Position numbers and translations under genes: made by a program. A stretch of DNA of 14,591 nucleotides, taken from JBDTSW01 sp039930945 (GTDB lineage Bacteria > Actinomycetota > Thermoleophilia > Solirubrobacterales > 70-9). The DNA lies in contig JBDTSW010000056.1 in the NCBI GenBank assembly GCA_039930945.1, positions 1 to 14,591 on the forward strand, in the 5' to 3' direction. The notes under the pieces are model-generated. The model made no database searches, was not told the origin of the DNA, and saw only the letters and a program-made list of their open reading frames with translations. The first letter of the stretch is position 1. The number at the start of each line of letters is the position of its first letter. Shown here piece after piece: positions 7,347 to 13,750 of the stretch.

Positions 7347-7963
7347 GCGACGCGGCGCGCCTCGAGGAGTGCGTGGCCGACGGAGGCGTGGCGCTGTTCC
7401 CGGCGGACGGCCTCTACGGCCTTGCCTGCGACCCGTCGAACCGTGGCGCGATCGCACGGATCCACGCGCTCAAGGGGCGCGACGAGGGCAGGCCGTCGGC
7501 GGTGATGTTCTTCACCCCCCTGGGGATGCGCGAGGTGCTGGCGATGTCCGGGCCCTGCACCCGCGCGGCGATCGGGGCGCTGTTGCCTGGGCCGGTGACG
7601 CTGGTGGTCGGAAACCCCCGCGAGCTGTACCCGCTCGCCTGTCGCGAAGACCGGCGGCGGCTGGGCATTCGGCTCATCGCCGGGCCCCTGGAGGGCGCCC
7701 GCGGCGCGGTCTTTCAGACGAGCGCGAACCGCAGCGGCGCGCCGGCGCCAGCGCGCTTCGAGCAGATCGACGACGAGATCCTCGCGGGCGTGGACCTGGC
7801 GCTCGACGGTGGAGCGCTCGGCGGCGAGCCGTCGACGGTCGTCGACGTCACCGCGATCGACTCCGGGGGCGACTGGCGCCTGTTGCGGGAGGGGGCGCTC
7901 GGTGAGCCCGCGGTGCGACAGGCCCTCAGGGCTCTTGGTCGGGGAGAAGGAACTCGAGGCTGA
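7343..7963 (+). CDS. tsaC: L-threonylcarbamoyladenylate synthase (Sua5/YrdC family)
   Basis: Makes threonylcarbamoyl-AMP from threonine, bicarbonate and ATP, the first step of the t6A37 tRNA modification. The 206 residues form a single YrdC domain without the extra C-terminal Sua5 domain. Visible family motifs are FPADGLYGLACD (19-30; more often PTDTVYG), the KGR site at 44-46, LLPGPVTLVV (80-89), LGIRL, TSANRSG (126-132) and GEPSTVVDV (161-169). ATG at 7343 overlaps the prmC stop by 4 bases. The last 38 bases of the gene overlap the 3' end of the oppositely oriented SnoaL-like gene. Confidence 0.93.
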   Translation: MSDAARLEECVADGGVALFPADGLYGLACDPSNRGAIARIHALKGRDEGRPSAVMFFTPLGMREVLAMSGPCTRAAIGALLPGPVTLVVGNPRELYPLACREDRRRLGIRLIAGPLEGARGAVFQTSANRSGAPAPARFEQIDDEILAGVDLALDGGALGGEPSTVVDVTAIDSGGDWRLLREGALGEPAVRQALRALGRGEGTRG

Positions 7964-8306
7964 TCATCAGGTCGTCGCGGATCGTGGCGATCGCCCTCGC
8001 CTCCTGATCGACCTCGATTCCGCTCGACTGGCCCCGGGCGCGCATGCTGAAGGCGATCAGGACGCGATCGGGCCCGATTTGCTCGCACGAGGTCGTGTCG
8101 ATCGAGATCTCGTCCATCACCTCGTAGAAGGACGCGAACCAGCGGCGTATCCCGTCGTGCCCGCGGTAGACCTGGGGCTCGGCAGCGATCTGCGGCAGCG
8201 TCTCCATCTGGAAGTCGGGGTGTACGTAGGAGAGCATCGCCTCGACGCCGCTCTCCCCGAGCGCCGTGAACCCATTCTCGACCAGATCCGTCATCTCGCT
8301 CGCCAT
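7926..8306 (-). CDS. SnoaL-like / NTF2-fold protein
   Basis: Small protein of 126 residues with the cone-shaped NTF2/SnoaL-like fold pattern: an N-terminal helix (TDLVENGFTALGESGVEAML), then YVHPDFQMET, a YRGHDGIRRWFASFYEVM helix and a run of alternating strands ending in a short tail. Members are polyketide cyclases, isomerases or small-ligand binders; the sequence does not tell which. No signal peptide or membrane segment. ATG at 8306 or the next ATG at 8294 could be the start; the first is taken. It diverges from rpiB across only 23 bases and overlaps the 3' end of tsaC by 38 bases, which suggests a late insertion into the conserved block. Confidence 0.8.
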   Translation of the reverse strand: MASEMTDLVENGFTALGESGVEAMLSYVHPDFQMETLPQIAAEPQVYRGHDGIRRWFASFYEVMDEISIDTTSCEQIGPDRVLIAFSMRARGQSSGIEVDQEARAIATIRDDLMISLEFLLPDQEP

Positions 8307-8312
8307 CCCCGT

Positions 8313-8321
8313 CAGTATGCT
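8313..8321. promoter_or_regulatory. Putative overlapping divergent -10 boxes between the SnoaL-like gene and rpiB
   Basis: The whole 23-base gap holds one near-symmetrical core, CAGTATGCT. On the plus strand TATGCT (8316-8321, 4 of 6 consensus bases) ends 8 bases before the rpiB ATG. On the minus strand CATACT (8314-8319, 4 of 6) ends 7 bases before the SnoaL-like ATG. Both would yield leaderless transcripts. No Shine-Dalgarno sequence is visible for either gene. Confidence 0.4.
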
Positions 8322-8329
8322 CGGCCGCG

Positions 8330-8779
8330 ATGCGGATCGCCGTCGGCTCGGACCACGCCGGGTTCCCCCTGAAGGAGACGGTTCGCCTGATGCTGGAGGA
8401 CGCCGGCCACGAGGTCGTCGACGTCGGCACCGACTCCGAGGAGTCCGCCGATTACCCGCACTTCGCCGCCGAGGCGGCGCGGCTGGTGGCCGGCGGCGAG
8501 GCCGAGCGGGCGATGATCGTCTGCGGCTCCGGGGTGGGCGTCTCGATCGTCGCCAACAAGGTCGACGGCGCTCGCGCCGTCAACGCCCACGATCCCGACG
8601 AGGCGGAGATCAGCCGCCGCCACAACGACGCCAACGTGCTCGCGCTCGCCGGCCGCCGCCTCGATGATGACGACGCCCGCGAGATCGTCGAGCGCTTCCT
8701 CGGCATCGAGTTCGAGGGCGCTCGCCACGGCCGTCGCGTCGACCAGATCGCCGCGGTCGAGCGCGGCGAGTGGCCTTAG
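8330..8779 (+). CDS. rpiB: Ribose-5-phosphate isomerase B
   Basis: Interconverts ribose 5-phosphate and ribulose 5-phosphate in the pentose phosphate pathway. Length is 149 residues, typical of the RpiB/LacAB family. SDHAG (7-11) includes the D8-H9 pair; the active-site loop is VCGSGVGVS (64-72) with C65 as the probable base, as in the Escherichia coli enzyme and unlike the M. tuberculosis enzyme, which uses a glutamate. The phosphate and ring-opening segment is SRRHNDANVLALAGR, with H98. Its position near prfA-prmC-tsaC and glyA is the conserved order. The stop codon overlaps the stop of the opposing tetR gene within TTAG at 8776-8779. Confidence 0.97.
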   Translation: MRIAVGSDHAGFPLKETVRLMLEDAGHEVVDVGTDSEESADYPHFAAEAARLVAGGEAERAMIVCGSGVGVSIVANKVDGARAVNAHDPDEAEISRRHNDANVLALAGRRLDDDDAREIVERFLGIEFEGARHGRRVDQIAAVERGEWP

Positions 8780-9402
8780 GCTGCCTGCCGCTGCAGCGCG
8801 CGCACGGCGGAACGCCGGAAGAGCTCGCGCCCGCGCCGCAGCTCGGCGCTGTCGCCGGCCTCGACCCGCTCCAGCACCAGGCCCTCGACGCCAGTGTGGA
8901 TGAACAGCGCCCCGGTGTCGGCAGCCGCGGCGCTCATTTCAGGGTCGGCCTCGCTCAGCATCGTCGCAAGGACCTGGCGCCAGCCGGCGCGGACCTCCTG
9001 CATCACCCGGCGCACGTTCGGCTCGACCACGGAAACGGCGGTGAGGTCGAAATAGACGCGGGCGATGCGGACGTCGCGGTCCATCACCGCCCAGACGCCG
9101 TCGATCACCCCCCGCACGACGCCGTCGATCGAGTGGGCGCGGCCGATCCCGGCCACCACCTCGTCGGTGATCGCGTCGCCCACCTGGCGCCCGACGGCCG
9201 CCACCAGGCCCTGCTTGGATCCGAAGTGGTATCCGATCAGGGCCTTGTTCTCCCCGGCCGCCGCGGCGACCTTGGCGATCGTCATCCCGGCGTAGCCCTC
9301 GGCCTTGAGGACCTCGATCCCAGCCTCCAGAATCCGCTCGCGGGCGCCGCTCGACGGGCGTCCGGGCCGTGCCCGCCCGGTGGCCGCGGGGGCGCTGCTC
9401 AA
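8776..9402 (-). CDS. TetR/AcrR-family transcriptional regulator, co-translated with the R2lox gene
   Basis: DNA-binding regulator of 208 residues. The N-terminal helix-turn-helix spans about 20-68 (RERILEAGIEVL, then MTIAKVAAAAG and the recognition-helix region IGYHFGSKQGL). The C-terminal ligand and dimer domain ends in LERVEAGDSAELRRGRELF. The start is TTG at 9402, overlapping the R2lox stop as TTGA, with GAGGGAG (9410-9416) seven bases before it. A much longer open frame upstream in this phase is only a shadow of the oxidase gene. Being second in the operon and next to an operator-like dyad in the promoter suggests autoregulation and control of the oxidase (inference). The inducer is unknown. 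Confidence 0.9.
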   Translation of the reverse strand: MSSAPAATGRARPGRPSSGARERILEAGIEVLKAEGYAGMTIAKVAAAAGENKALIGYHFGSKQGLVAAVGRQVGDAITDEVVAGIGRAHSIDGVVRGVIDGVWAVMDRDVRIARVYFDLTAVSVVEPNVRRVMQEVRAGWRQVLATMLSEADPEMSAAAADTGALFIHTGVEGLVLERVEAGDSAELRRGRELFRRSAVRALQRQAA

Positions 9403-10367
9403 GCGGCGGCTCCCTCGGCGAGCATCGCCGGGTCCAGGCCCATCGCCGCCAGCTTCTTCGACAGCGCCTTGAGCGAGTAGGCGAAGATCTCGGACGAGTG
9501 GTAGAAGGGCGTCTGGAAGTCGTAGGGGTCGTCGATCCACGGCGGGACGAACACCAGCGAGGCCACTGGCAGGGTCTCCTTCAGCGTCGCCTCGACGATC
9601 TTCGCGTTCTCCGGGTCGTCCTTGATCGCGTCGGCGAGGAACTTGACGCCGAATCCAACATGGCGCGACTCGTCGCGGTTGACGGCGGTGAAGCCGGCGG
9701 TGAAGCCGGGGAACCAGCCGCGCTGCTTGAGGCTGCGGATGATGAACCGTGCCCCGGTGAGGGCGAGCGTGCCCTCGATCACGATCATGTACACGGTGAT
9801 CCCCCGGACTAGGGCACCGAAGTCGCTCGGGTCCTTGCGCAGGCGCTCGGCGCAGTCGTGCAGGATCCCGTCGAACAGCGTCTCCCAGTCCTTGTTGACG
9901 TTGGAGCGCTGCTGATCGAGCATCTCGCCGATCCCGGAGGCGGTCATTCCCAGCACCTCGCGGTAGAAGCGGTCGAAGAAGACCATGTGCTTGGCCTCGT
10001 CGGAGATCTGCGTCGTCAGGAAGGCCTGGGCCTCGTGTGAGGGTGCGCCGAGGGCGAACGGCAACAGCTCCACCGTGACCCGCTCCTCGCCGAGGAAGAA
10101 CTGCGAGAAGCCGAACAGCAGGAACTTGCGCTCCTCCTCGGTCATCGTCTCCGGGTCGGCCCACTGGCGGGCGTCCTCGGTGAAGTCGAAGTCCTCGGTC
10201 GACCACTGCTGGCGCTGCCAGCGCATGAACAGCTTCTCGTAGGAGGGGGAGGCCTCGATGATCCGGTCGAGACCCGACATCACCTTGTCGATGTCGGCGT
10301 CCATGAGCACGCTGAGCGCCTCATCCTCGGTCTTCAGCTCACCGTTGCTGCTGCCGTCCTCGGTCAT
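9399..10367 (-). CDS. R2-like ligand-binding oxidase (R2lox), often mislabelled as ribonucleotide reductase beta subunit
   Basis: Ferritin-like dimetal oxidase of 322 residues. Metal ligands read as E94, E124 and H127 (EAKH), E198, and E233 and H236 (ESRH). V97, three residues after E94, and Y193, five before E198, match the Val-Tyr pair that forms an ether cross-link in characterised R2lox proteins with a Mn/Fe centre. The residue four after H127 is F131, so the radical tyrosine of classic R2 is absent. The C-terminal tail lacks the conserved tyrosine used for radical transfer to R1, and no R1 gene is nearby. Ligand spacings (30, 74, 35) differ from what I recall of Rv0233 (33, 66, 35), so it is a relative, not a close orthologue. 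A GGAGG lies 8 bases before the ATG. Substrate unknown. Confidence 0.85.
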   Translation of the reverse strand: MTEDGSSNGELKTEDEALSVLMDADIDKVMSGLDRIIEASPSYEKLFMRWQRQQWSTEDFDFTEDARQWADPETMTEEERKFLLFGFSQFFLGEERVTVELLPFALGAPSHEAQAFLTTQISDEAKHMVFFDRFYREVLGMTASGIGEMLDQQRSNVNKDWETLFDGILHDCAERLRKDPSDFGALVRGITVYMIVIEGTLALTGARFIIRSLKQRGWFPGFTAGFTAVNRDESRHVGFGVKFLADAIKDDPENAKIVEATLKETLPVASLVFVPPWIDDPYDFQTPFYHSSEIFAYSLKALSKKLAAMGLDPAMLAEGAAA

Positions 10368-10375
10368 CTCAGGAG

Positions 10376-10380
10376 CCTCC
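10376..10380 (-). promoter_or_regulatory. Ribosome binding site of the R2lox gene
   Basis: GGAGG on the minus strand, 8 bases before the ATG at 10367. It is one of the few consensus Shine-Dalgarno sequences in the window, which suggests a leadered, well-translated message. Confidence 0.7.
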
Positions 10381-10409
10381 TGGGCTGGGGGGTCGCGGGT
10401 GAGGGCGTA

Positions 10410-10438
10410 TTCTTAACCGTTCGATCAATAAATGTCAA
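10410..10438 (-). promoter_or_regulatory. Promoter of the R2lox-tetR operon
   Basis: On the minus strand a perfect TTGACA (10433-10438) is followed by a 17-base spacer and TAAGAA (10410-10415; one more T follows at 10409). Transcription would start near 10403, giving a leader of about 35 bases that contains GGAGG. The stretch 10409-10438 is strikingly AT-rich against its surroundings, as expected of a promoter in a high-GC genome. Confidence 0.65.
10413..10428. promoter_or_regulatory. Putative TetR operator in the R2lox promoter
   Basis: TTAACCG and CGATCAA flank a central TT, an imperfect inverted repeat matching at 5 of 7 positions per arm. It fills the spacer between the -35 and -10 boxes and runs into the -10, where a bound TetR dimer would block RNA polymerase. 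The regulator encoded in the same operon is the obvious candidate ligand (inference). Confidence 0.4.
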
Positions 10439-10475
10439 GCGATCCGCCAAACAGGGCGCCGGCCGGGAGGTGCGG

Positions 10476-10895
10476 CTATTCCAGCGGCCCGTACCGGTCG
10501 GCCCGATAATCGAAACCGTATGTGCCCGCGGGGCAGTTGCTCGCGGTGGTCCACTTGATCTTCCCCCTCACCCGGGTCGACGTCACGAAGCGCCCGCTGA
10601 CCTTGATCGTTTCGTTGGGGAAGGTCGAGGAGTCCTTCAGCACGAACCGCCCGTGGGCGTCGACGGTATCGCTGTCGAAGACCGCCGGCCCGTCGACGGC
10701 GCAGGTGCTCAGCTTCTCGCTGTCTATGCGCGCGAACGGGATCGTGCGATTGCTGACGTCGAAGAACACGAAGAGGCGCTTGCCCCCGCCCGCGTAGCGG
10801 CCGTCCTTGACGGGGGCGGACCCGCCCGCGCTGGCGGGGCCGGCAAGCGCGAGGGCCGCCACCGCTACCAGTGCTGTCAGCGAGCGCGCTCTCAT
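10476..10895 (-). CDS. Small secreted protein, paralogue of its upstream neighbour
   Basis: Function unknown. The 139 residues start with a clear Sec signal peptide: MRAR, a hydrophobic core to about residue 19 and a likely cut after ASA at 23. The mature part of about 116 residues is rich in alternating strands, suggesting a beta-sandwich. It begins with GRYAG (32-36), has RVRGK (108-112) and ends in C-x-x-G-T-Y with RYG (121-136). Its only mature cysteines, C65 and C121, could form a disulfide. The upstream secreted gene shares all these marks. ATG at 10895 overlaps that gene's stop by 4 bases (ATGA), so both are made together. Small secreted proteins of this pattern are, as I recall, common in Thermoleophilia. 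Confidence 0.78.
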   Translation of the reverse strand: MRARSLTALVAVAALALAGPASAGGSAPVKDGRYAGGGKRLFVFFDVSNRTIPFARIDSEKLSTCAVDGPAVFDSDTVDAHGRFVLKDSSTFPNETIKVSGRFVTSTRVRGKIKWTTASNCPAGTYGFDYRADRYGPLE

Positions 10896-11338
10896 GGACG
10901 GCCGTAGCGACGGGCGGCGTACTTGTAGACGTAGGTGCCAGGGTCGCCGCAGCTCGCGACCTGGGGGCGGGCAAGAACCAGTTTCCCCTTCACCTTCCCG
11001 GCCCCGACCCAGCGGCCCTTGAGCAGGTTGCTCTCGTCGTTGCCGCCCATGCTGGAGGTCTCGAACTTGTTCGCCCCGATCGCGGTCGCGGGAACCAAGG
11101 TGAAGCCGTTGCAGCCCGGGAAGCCGAAGCCGAGGATCCGCACGTCAACGGCGCCCGCCTTGAAAATGAAGCCGACCTGCATCCCGTAGGTGTTGGCGCC
11201 AACCATCGCGCCGGCGCCAGCGTAGGTTCCTGGCTTCGGGACCGTGGGCCCGCGCGCGTCGGCTCCAGGGGTCAGCGCGAGTGCCGCGATCACGGCCGCA
11301 GCCGTTCCCACGCTGCCTCGCCTCCCGAATCCTCTCAA
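10892..11338 (-). CDS. Small secreted protein, first gene of the paralogous pair
   Basis: Function unknown; 148 residues from a TTG at 11338. The signal peptide has arginines at positions 2, 6 and 7, a hydrophobic core (GTAAAVIAALALT) and a likely cut after GADA at 28. The mature part repeats the pattern of the downstream gene: GTYAG (37-41), KVKGK (115-119), C76 and C130 in place of C65 and C121, and C-x-x-x-G-T-Y with RYG at the C-terminus. The TTG start is preferred because it supplies the positive n-region. A GTG at 11311 has a better ribosome site (GGGAGG nearby) but would leave an uncharged signal, so the start is uncertain. A TTGACA promoter lies just upstream. It diverges from glyA. 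Confidence 0.78.
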   Translation of the reverse strand: MRGFGRRGSVGTAAAVIAALALTPGADARGPTVPKPGTYAGAGAMVGANTYGMQVGFIFKAGAVDVRILGFGFPGCNGFTLVPATAIGANKFETSSMGGNDESNLLKGRWVGAGKVKGKLVLARPQVASCGDPGTYVYKYAARRYGRP

Positions 11339-11346
11339 GGATGCGA

Positions 11347-11375
11347 ACGCTACTCCGCGCCGCGGGGTGTGTCAA
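11347..11375 (-). promoter_or_regulatory. Promoter of the secreted-protein pair
   Basis: Minus strand: a perfect TTGACA (11370-11375), a 17-base spacer and TAGCGT (11347-11352; only T, A and final T match consensus). The -10 ends 8 bases before the TTG at 11338, so the transcript would be leaderless for TTG, or have a leader near 28 bases for the GTG at 11311. It has the same -35 and spacer length as the R2lox promoter. Confidence 0.5.
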
Positions 11376-11401
11376 TCTTGCCGGGCCGCCGCGCCAGACC
11401 C

Positions 11402-11409
11402 GGAGAGAG
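11402..11409 (+). promoter_or_regulatory. Ribosome binding site deciding the glyA TTG start
   Basis: GGAGAGAG, with its GGAGAG core ending 6 bases before the TTG at 11414. No ATG or GTG in this phase lies closer to the conserved N-terminus. CCGGG at 11381-11385 can pair with CCCGG at 11399-11403, covering the first two bases of the site; the stem is only 5 base pairs. Confidence 0.6.
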
Positions 11410-11413
11410 ACCC

Positions 11414-12694
11414 TTGACCGAACTTCCCGACGACTTCCAGACCGCCCCGCTTGGAGAGGTGGACCCCGAGATCGCGCGCGTGCTCGACCGCGAGCTCGCC
11501 CGCCAGCAGTCGACGCTGGAGATGATCGCCTCGGAGAACTTCGTCCCCCAGGCGGTGCTCGAGGCGACGGGGTCGGTGCTGACCAACAAGTACGCGGAGG
11601 GGTATCCGGGACGCCGCTACTACGGTGGTTGCGAGGACGTCGACGTCGCCGAGCAGCTGGCGATCGACCGGGCGAAGGCGCTGTTCGGCGCCGAGCACGC
11701 GAACGTGCAGCCGCACGCCGGGGCGCAGGCGAACAACGCCGCCTACATGGCGATGCTCGACCCGGGCGACACGATCATGGGGATGGCGCTCGACCACGGC
11801 GGCCACCTCACCCACGGGATGAAGCTGAACGTCTCCGGCAAGCTCTACGAGGTCGTCGCCTACCACGTGCGACGCGAGGACTTCCGGGTCGACATGGAGG
11901 AGGTCGCCCGGCTTGCGGCCGAGCACCGGCCGAAGCTGATCGTCGCCGGATGGTCGGCCTACCCGCGCCAGCTCGACTTCCCGGCGTTCCGCGAGATCGC
12001 GGATCGCGTCGGGGCGAAGCTGATGGTCGACATGGCCCACTTCGCCGGGCTGGTCGCCGCCGGCCTACACCCCAGCCCGGTGCCCCACGCCGACGTCGTC
12101 ACGACGACGATCCACAAGACGCTGTGCGGCCCGCGCAGCGGCATGATCCTCTGCCGCTCCGAGCTGGCCAAGGACATCGACCGCTCGATCTTCCCCGGCC
12201 AGCAGGGCGGCCCGTTGATGCACGTCATCGCCGCCAAGGCGGTGGCGCTGCGGATCGCCCAGTCGGAGCCGTTCCGCGCTCGCCAGCGCCAGACGGTCGC
12301 CAACGCGCAGGCGTTCGCGGAGGCGCTGGTGGCCGACGGGGTCGAGGTGCTCACCGGCGGCACCGACGTCCACCTGGTGCTGGTCGACCTGACCCGTACC
12401 GGCCTCGACGGCAAGACCGCCGAGCAGCGGCTGGAGGAGGTCGGGATCACCGTCAACCGCAACGCCATCCCCTTCGACGAGCGCCCGCCGATGAACCCCT
12501 CCGGGCTGCGCATCGGCACCCCGGCGCTGACCACCAGGGGGCTCGACGAAGACGACATGCGCGGGATCGCCTCGGTGATCGCGGTGGCCCTCTCGGATCG
12601 CTTCGACTCCGAGCGCGACGCCCTCGCCGATCGCACCCGGGCGCTGATGGATCGCTATCCGCTCTACCCGCAGGTCGCGGCGGCCGCCGTCTAG
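11414..12694 (+). CDS. glyA: Serine hydroxymethyltransferase
   Basis: PLP enzyme that converts serine and tetrahydrofolate to glycine and methylene-THF, the main source of one-carbon units. Length is 426 residues, normal. Signatures: LEMIASENF (35-43), TNKYAEGYPGRRYYGG (57-72), DMAHFAGLVAAG (206-217), and the PLP-binding lysine K235 in TTIHKTLCGPRSG, where the usual arginine before GPR is C238. The PLP phosphate loop reads PHAGAQAN, with both usual serines of PHSGSQAN replaced by alanine; the second change is common in actinobacteria as I recall, the first less so. TTG at 11414 is preceded by GGAGAG; the frame stays open far upstream, but that part lies over the secreted genes and is not SHMT. 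In the standard gene order it follows rpiB. Confidence 0.98.
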   Translation: MTELPDDFQTAPLGEVDPEIARVLDRELARQQSTLEMIASENFVPQAVLEATGSVLTNKYAEGYPGRRYYGGCEDVDVAEQLAIDRAKALFGAEHANVQPHAGAQANNAAYMAMLDPGDTIMGMALDHGGHLTHGMKLNVSGKLYEVVAYHVRREDFRVDMEEVARLAAEHRPKLIVAGWSAYPRQLDFPAFREIADRVGAKLMVDMAHFAGLVAAGLHPSPVPHADVVTTTIHKTLCGPRSGMILCRSELAKDIDRSIFPGQQGGPLMHVIAAKAVALRIAQSEPFRARQRQTVANAQAFAEALVADGVEVLTGGTDVHLVLVDLTRTGLDGKTAEQRLEEVGITVNRNAIPFDERPPMNPSGLRIGTPALTTRGLDEDDMRGIASVIAVALSDRFDSERDALADRTRALMDRYPLYPQVAAAAV

Positions 12695-12730
12695 CCGCGA
12701 CCCGCGCGACCTGGGAGGGTTGTGCCCCAG

Positions 12731-13723
12731 ATGGCGCGCGTCCTGTTCGTCTACAGCCGGCGGAACACCTTCACCCGCATCGACCGGGAGGCGCTGGAAG
12801 GGCGCTTCGAGGTCGAGGAGTACCTGCAGCAGGGCGCCCGCCCTCGCCTGCGCGAGCTGATCGCCAAGCTGCGTCGCTCCGATGTCGTCTTCGGCTGGTT
12901 CGCGTCGTGGCACACGCTTGCCGCGCTGCCGCTGGCGAGGATCCTGCGCAAGCCCACGGTGCTCGTGATCGGCGGCTTCGACACCGCCAGCGTGCCCGAG
13001 ATCGACTACGGGAGCATGCAGGATCCGATCCGGCGCTGGCGCACCCGGCTGACCGCGCGCAAGGCAACCCGCCTGATCACGAACTCCAAGTATCTCGAGG
13101 GGGAGATCGAGCGCAACCTGGGGATAGGTGCCGAGCGCGTCCGGGTCGTTCATCACGGCCTCGCCGACCGTTTCGGGAGCGCCGAGCGTCCTGCGTACGA
13201 GCGGCCGGTCGCGCTGACCGTCGCCGTCGTTCACCGCTGGAACCTCGAGCGCAAGGGACTGCGTGCGTTCACGGAGGCCGGTGCCCTGGTACCCGAGGCC
13301 GACTTCGTGGTCGTGGGCAAGTGGGAGGACGACGCGATCGAGGAGCTGCGCGCGATCGCGGCGCCGAACGTGACATTCACCGGCTTTCTCTCCGACTCAG
13401 ACCTGGATCGCGAGTTCGTGCGCGCCGACGCCTACGTCCTGGCGTCGTGGCACGAGGGCTTCGGGCTCGCGGCGGCGGAGGCGATGCTCGCCGGCTGCGT
13501 GCCCGTGGTCACCGCGGCGGGCGCCCTGCCGGAGGTCGTCGGCGACACCGGCGTGCAGATCGCCGCCGTGGATGCGGAGGAGATCGCGAGCGGCGTGCGT
13601 GCGGCGGTGGCGCTCGGCCCCGGCGACCGCGTCCGCGCCAGGGCGCGCGTGCTCGAGCGCTTCCCGCTGGAGGCGCGCGCCGACGGCATCTGCGACGAGG
13701 TCCAGGCGGCGCTCGACGCCTGA
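12731..13723 (+). CDS. GT4-family glycosyltransferase
   Basis: Retaining GT-B glycosyltransferase, 330 residues from ATG at 12731. The N-terminal acceptor domain begins ARVLFVYSRRNTF and holds GGFDTASVPEIDYG, a segment typical of one GT4 subgroup. The C-terminal domain has HRWNLERKGL, whose lysine contacts the donor phosphates in the family, VVVGKW, and the E-x7-E motif HEGFGLAAAEAM with glutamates at 242 and 250. No membrane segment, so it acts in the cytoplasm, probably on a lipid-linked or nucleotide-linked sugar acceptor (inference). GTG at 12722 is an alternative start; GGAGG at 12714-12718 is 3 bases from it and 12 from the ATG, so neither spacing is ideal. It lies 36 bases after glyA and may be co-transcribed. 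Confidence 0.9.
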   Translation: MARVLFVYSRRNTFTRIDREALEGRFEVEEYLQQGARPRLRELIAKLRRSDVVFGWFASWHTLAALPLARILRKPTVLVIGGFDTASVPEIDYGSMQDPIRRWRTRLTARKATRLITNSKYLEGEIERNLGIGAERVRVVHHGLADRFGSAERPAYERPVALTVAVVHRWNLERKGLRAFTEAGALVPEADFVVVGKWEDDAIEELRAIAAPNVTFTGFLSDSDLDREFVRADAYVLASWHEGFGLAAAEAMLAGCVPVVTAAGALPEVVGDTGVQIAAVDAEEIASGVRAAVALGPGDRVRARARVLERFPLEARADGICDEVQAALDA

Positions 13724-13750
13724 CCGGCGGCCGCGTCAGGCTTCCCCGCG

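Noticed and set aside
9403..10206. Apparent long N-terminal extension of the TetR protein
   Set aside because: This part is the shadow phase of the R2lox gene. The TTG at 9402 has a good ribosome site and the HTH begins about 20 residues later.
9399..10367. Assignment as a ribonucleotide reductase small subunit
   Set aside because: Phenylalanine replaces the radical tyrosine, the C-terminal radical-transfer tyrosine is missing, there is no R1 gene nearby, and the Val/Tyr cross-link pair of R2lox is present. A class Ic R2 cannot be fully excluded without a tree.
11381..11403. Hairpin upstream of glyA as a riboswitch or attenuator
   Set aside because: Only a 5-base-pair stem touching the first two bases of the ribosome site; no glycine or SAM/THF riboswitch core is recognisable in the 75 bases available.
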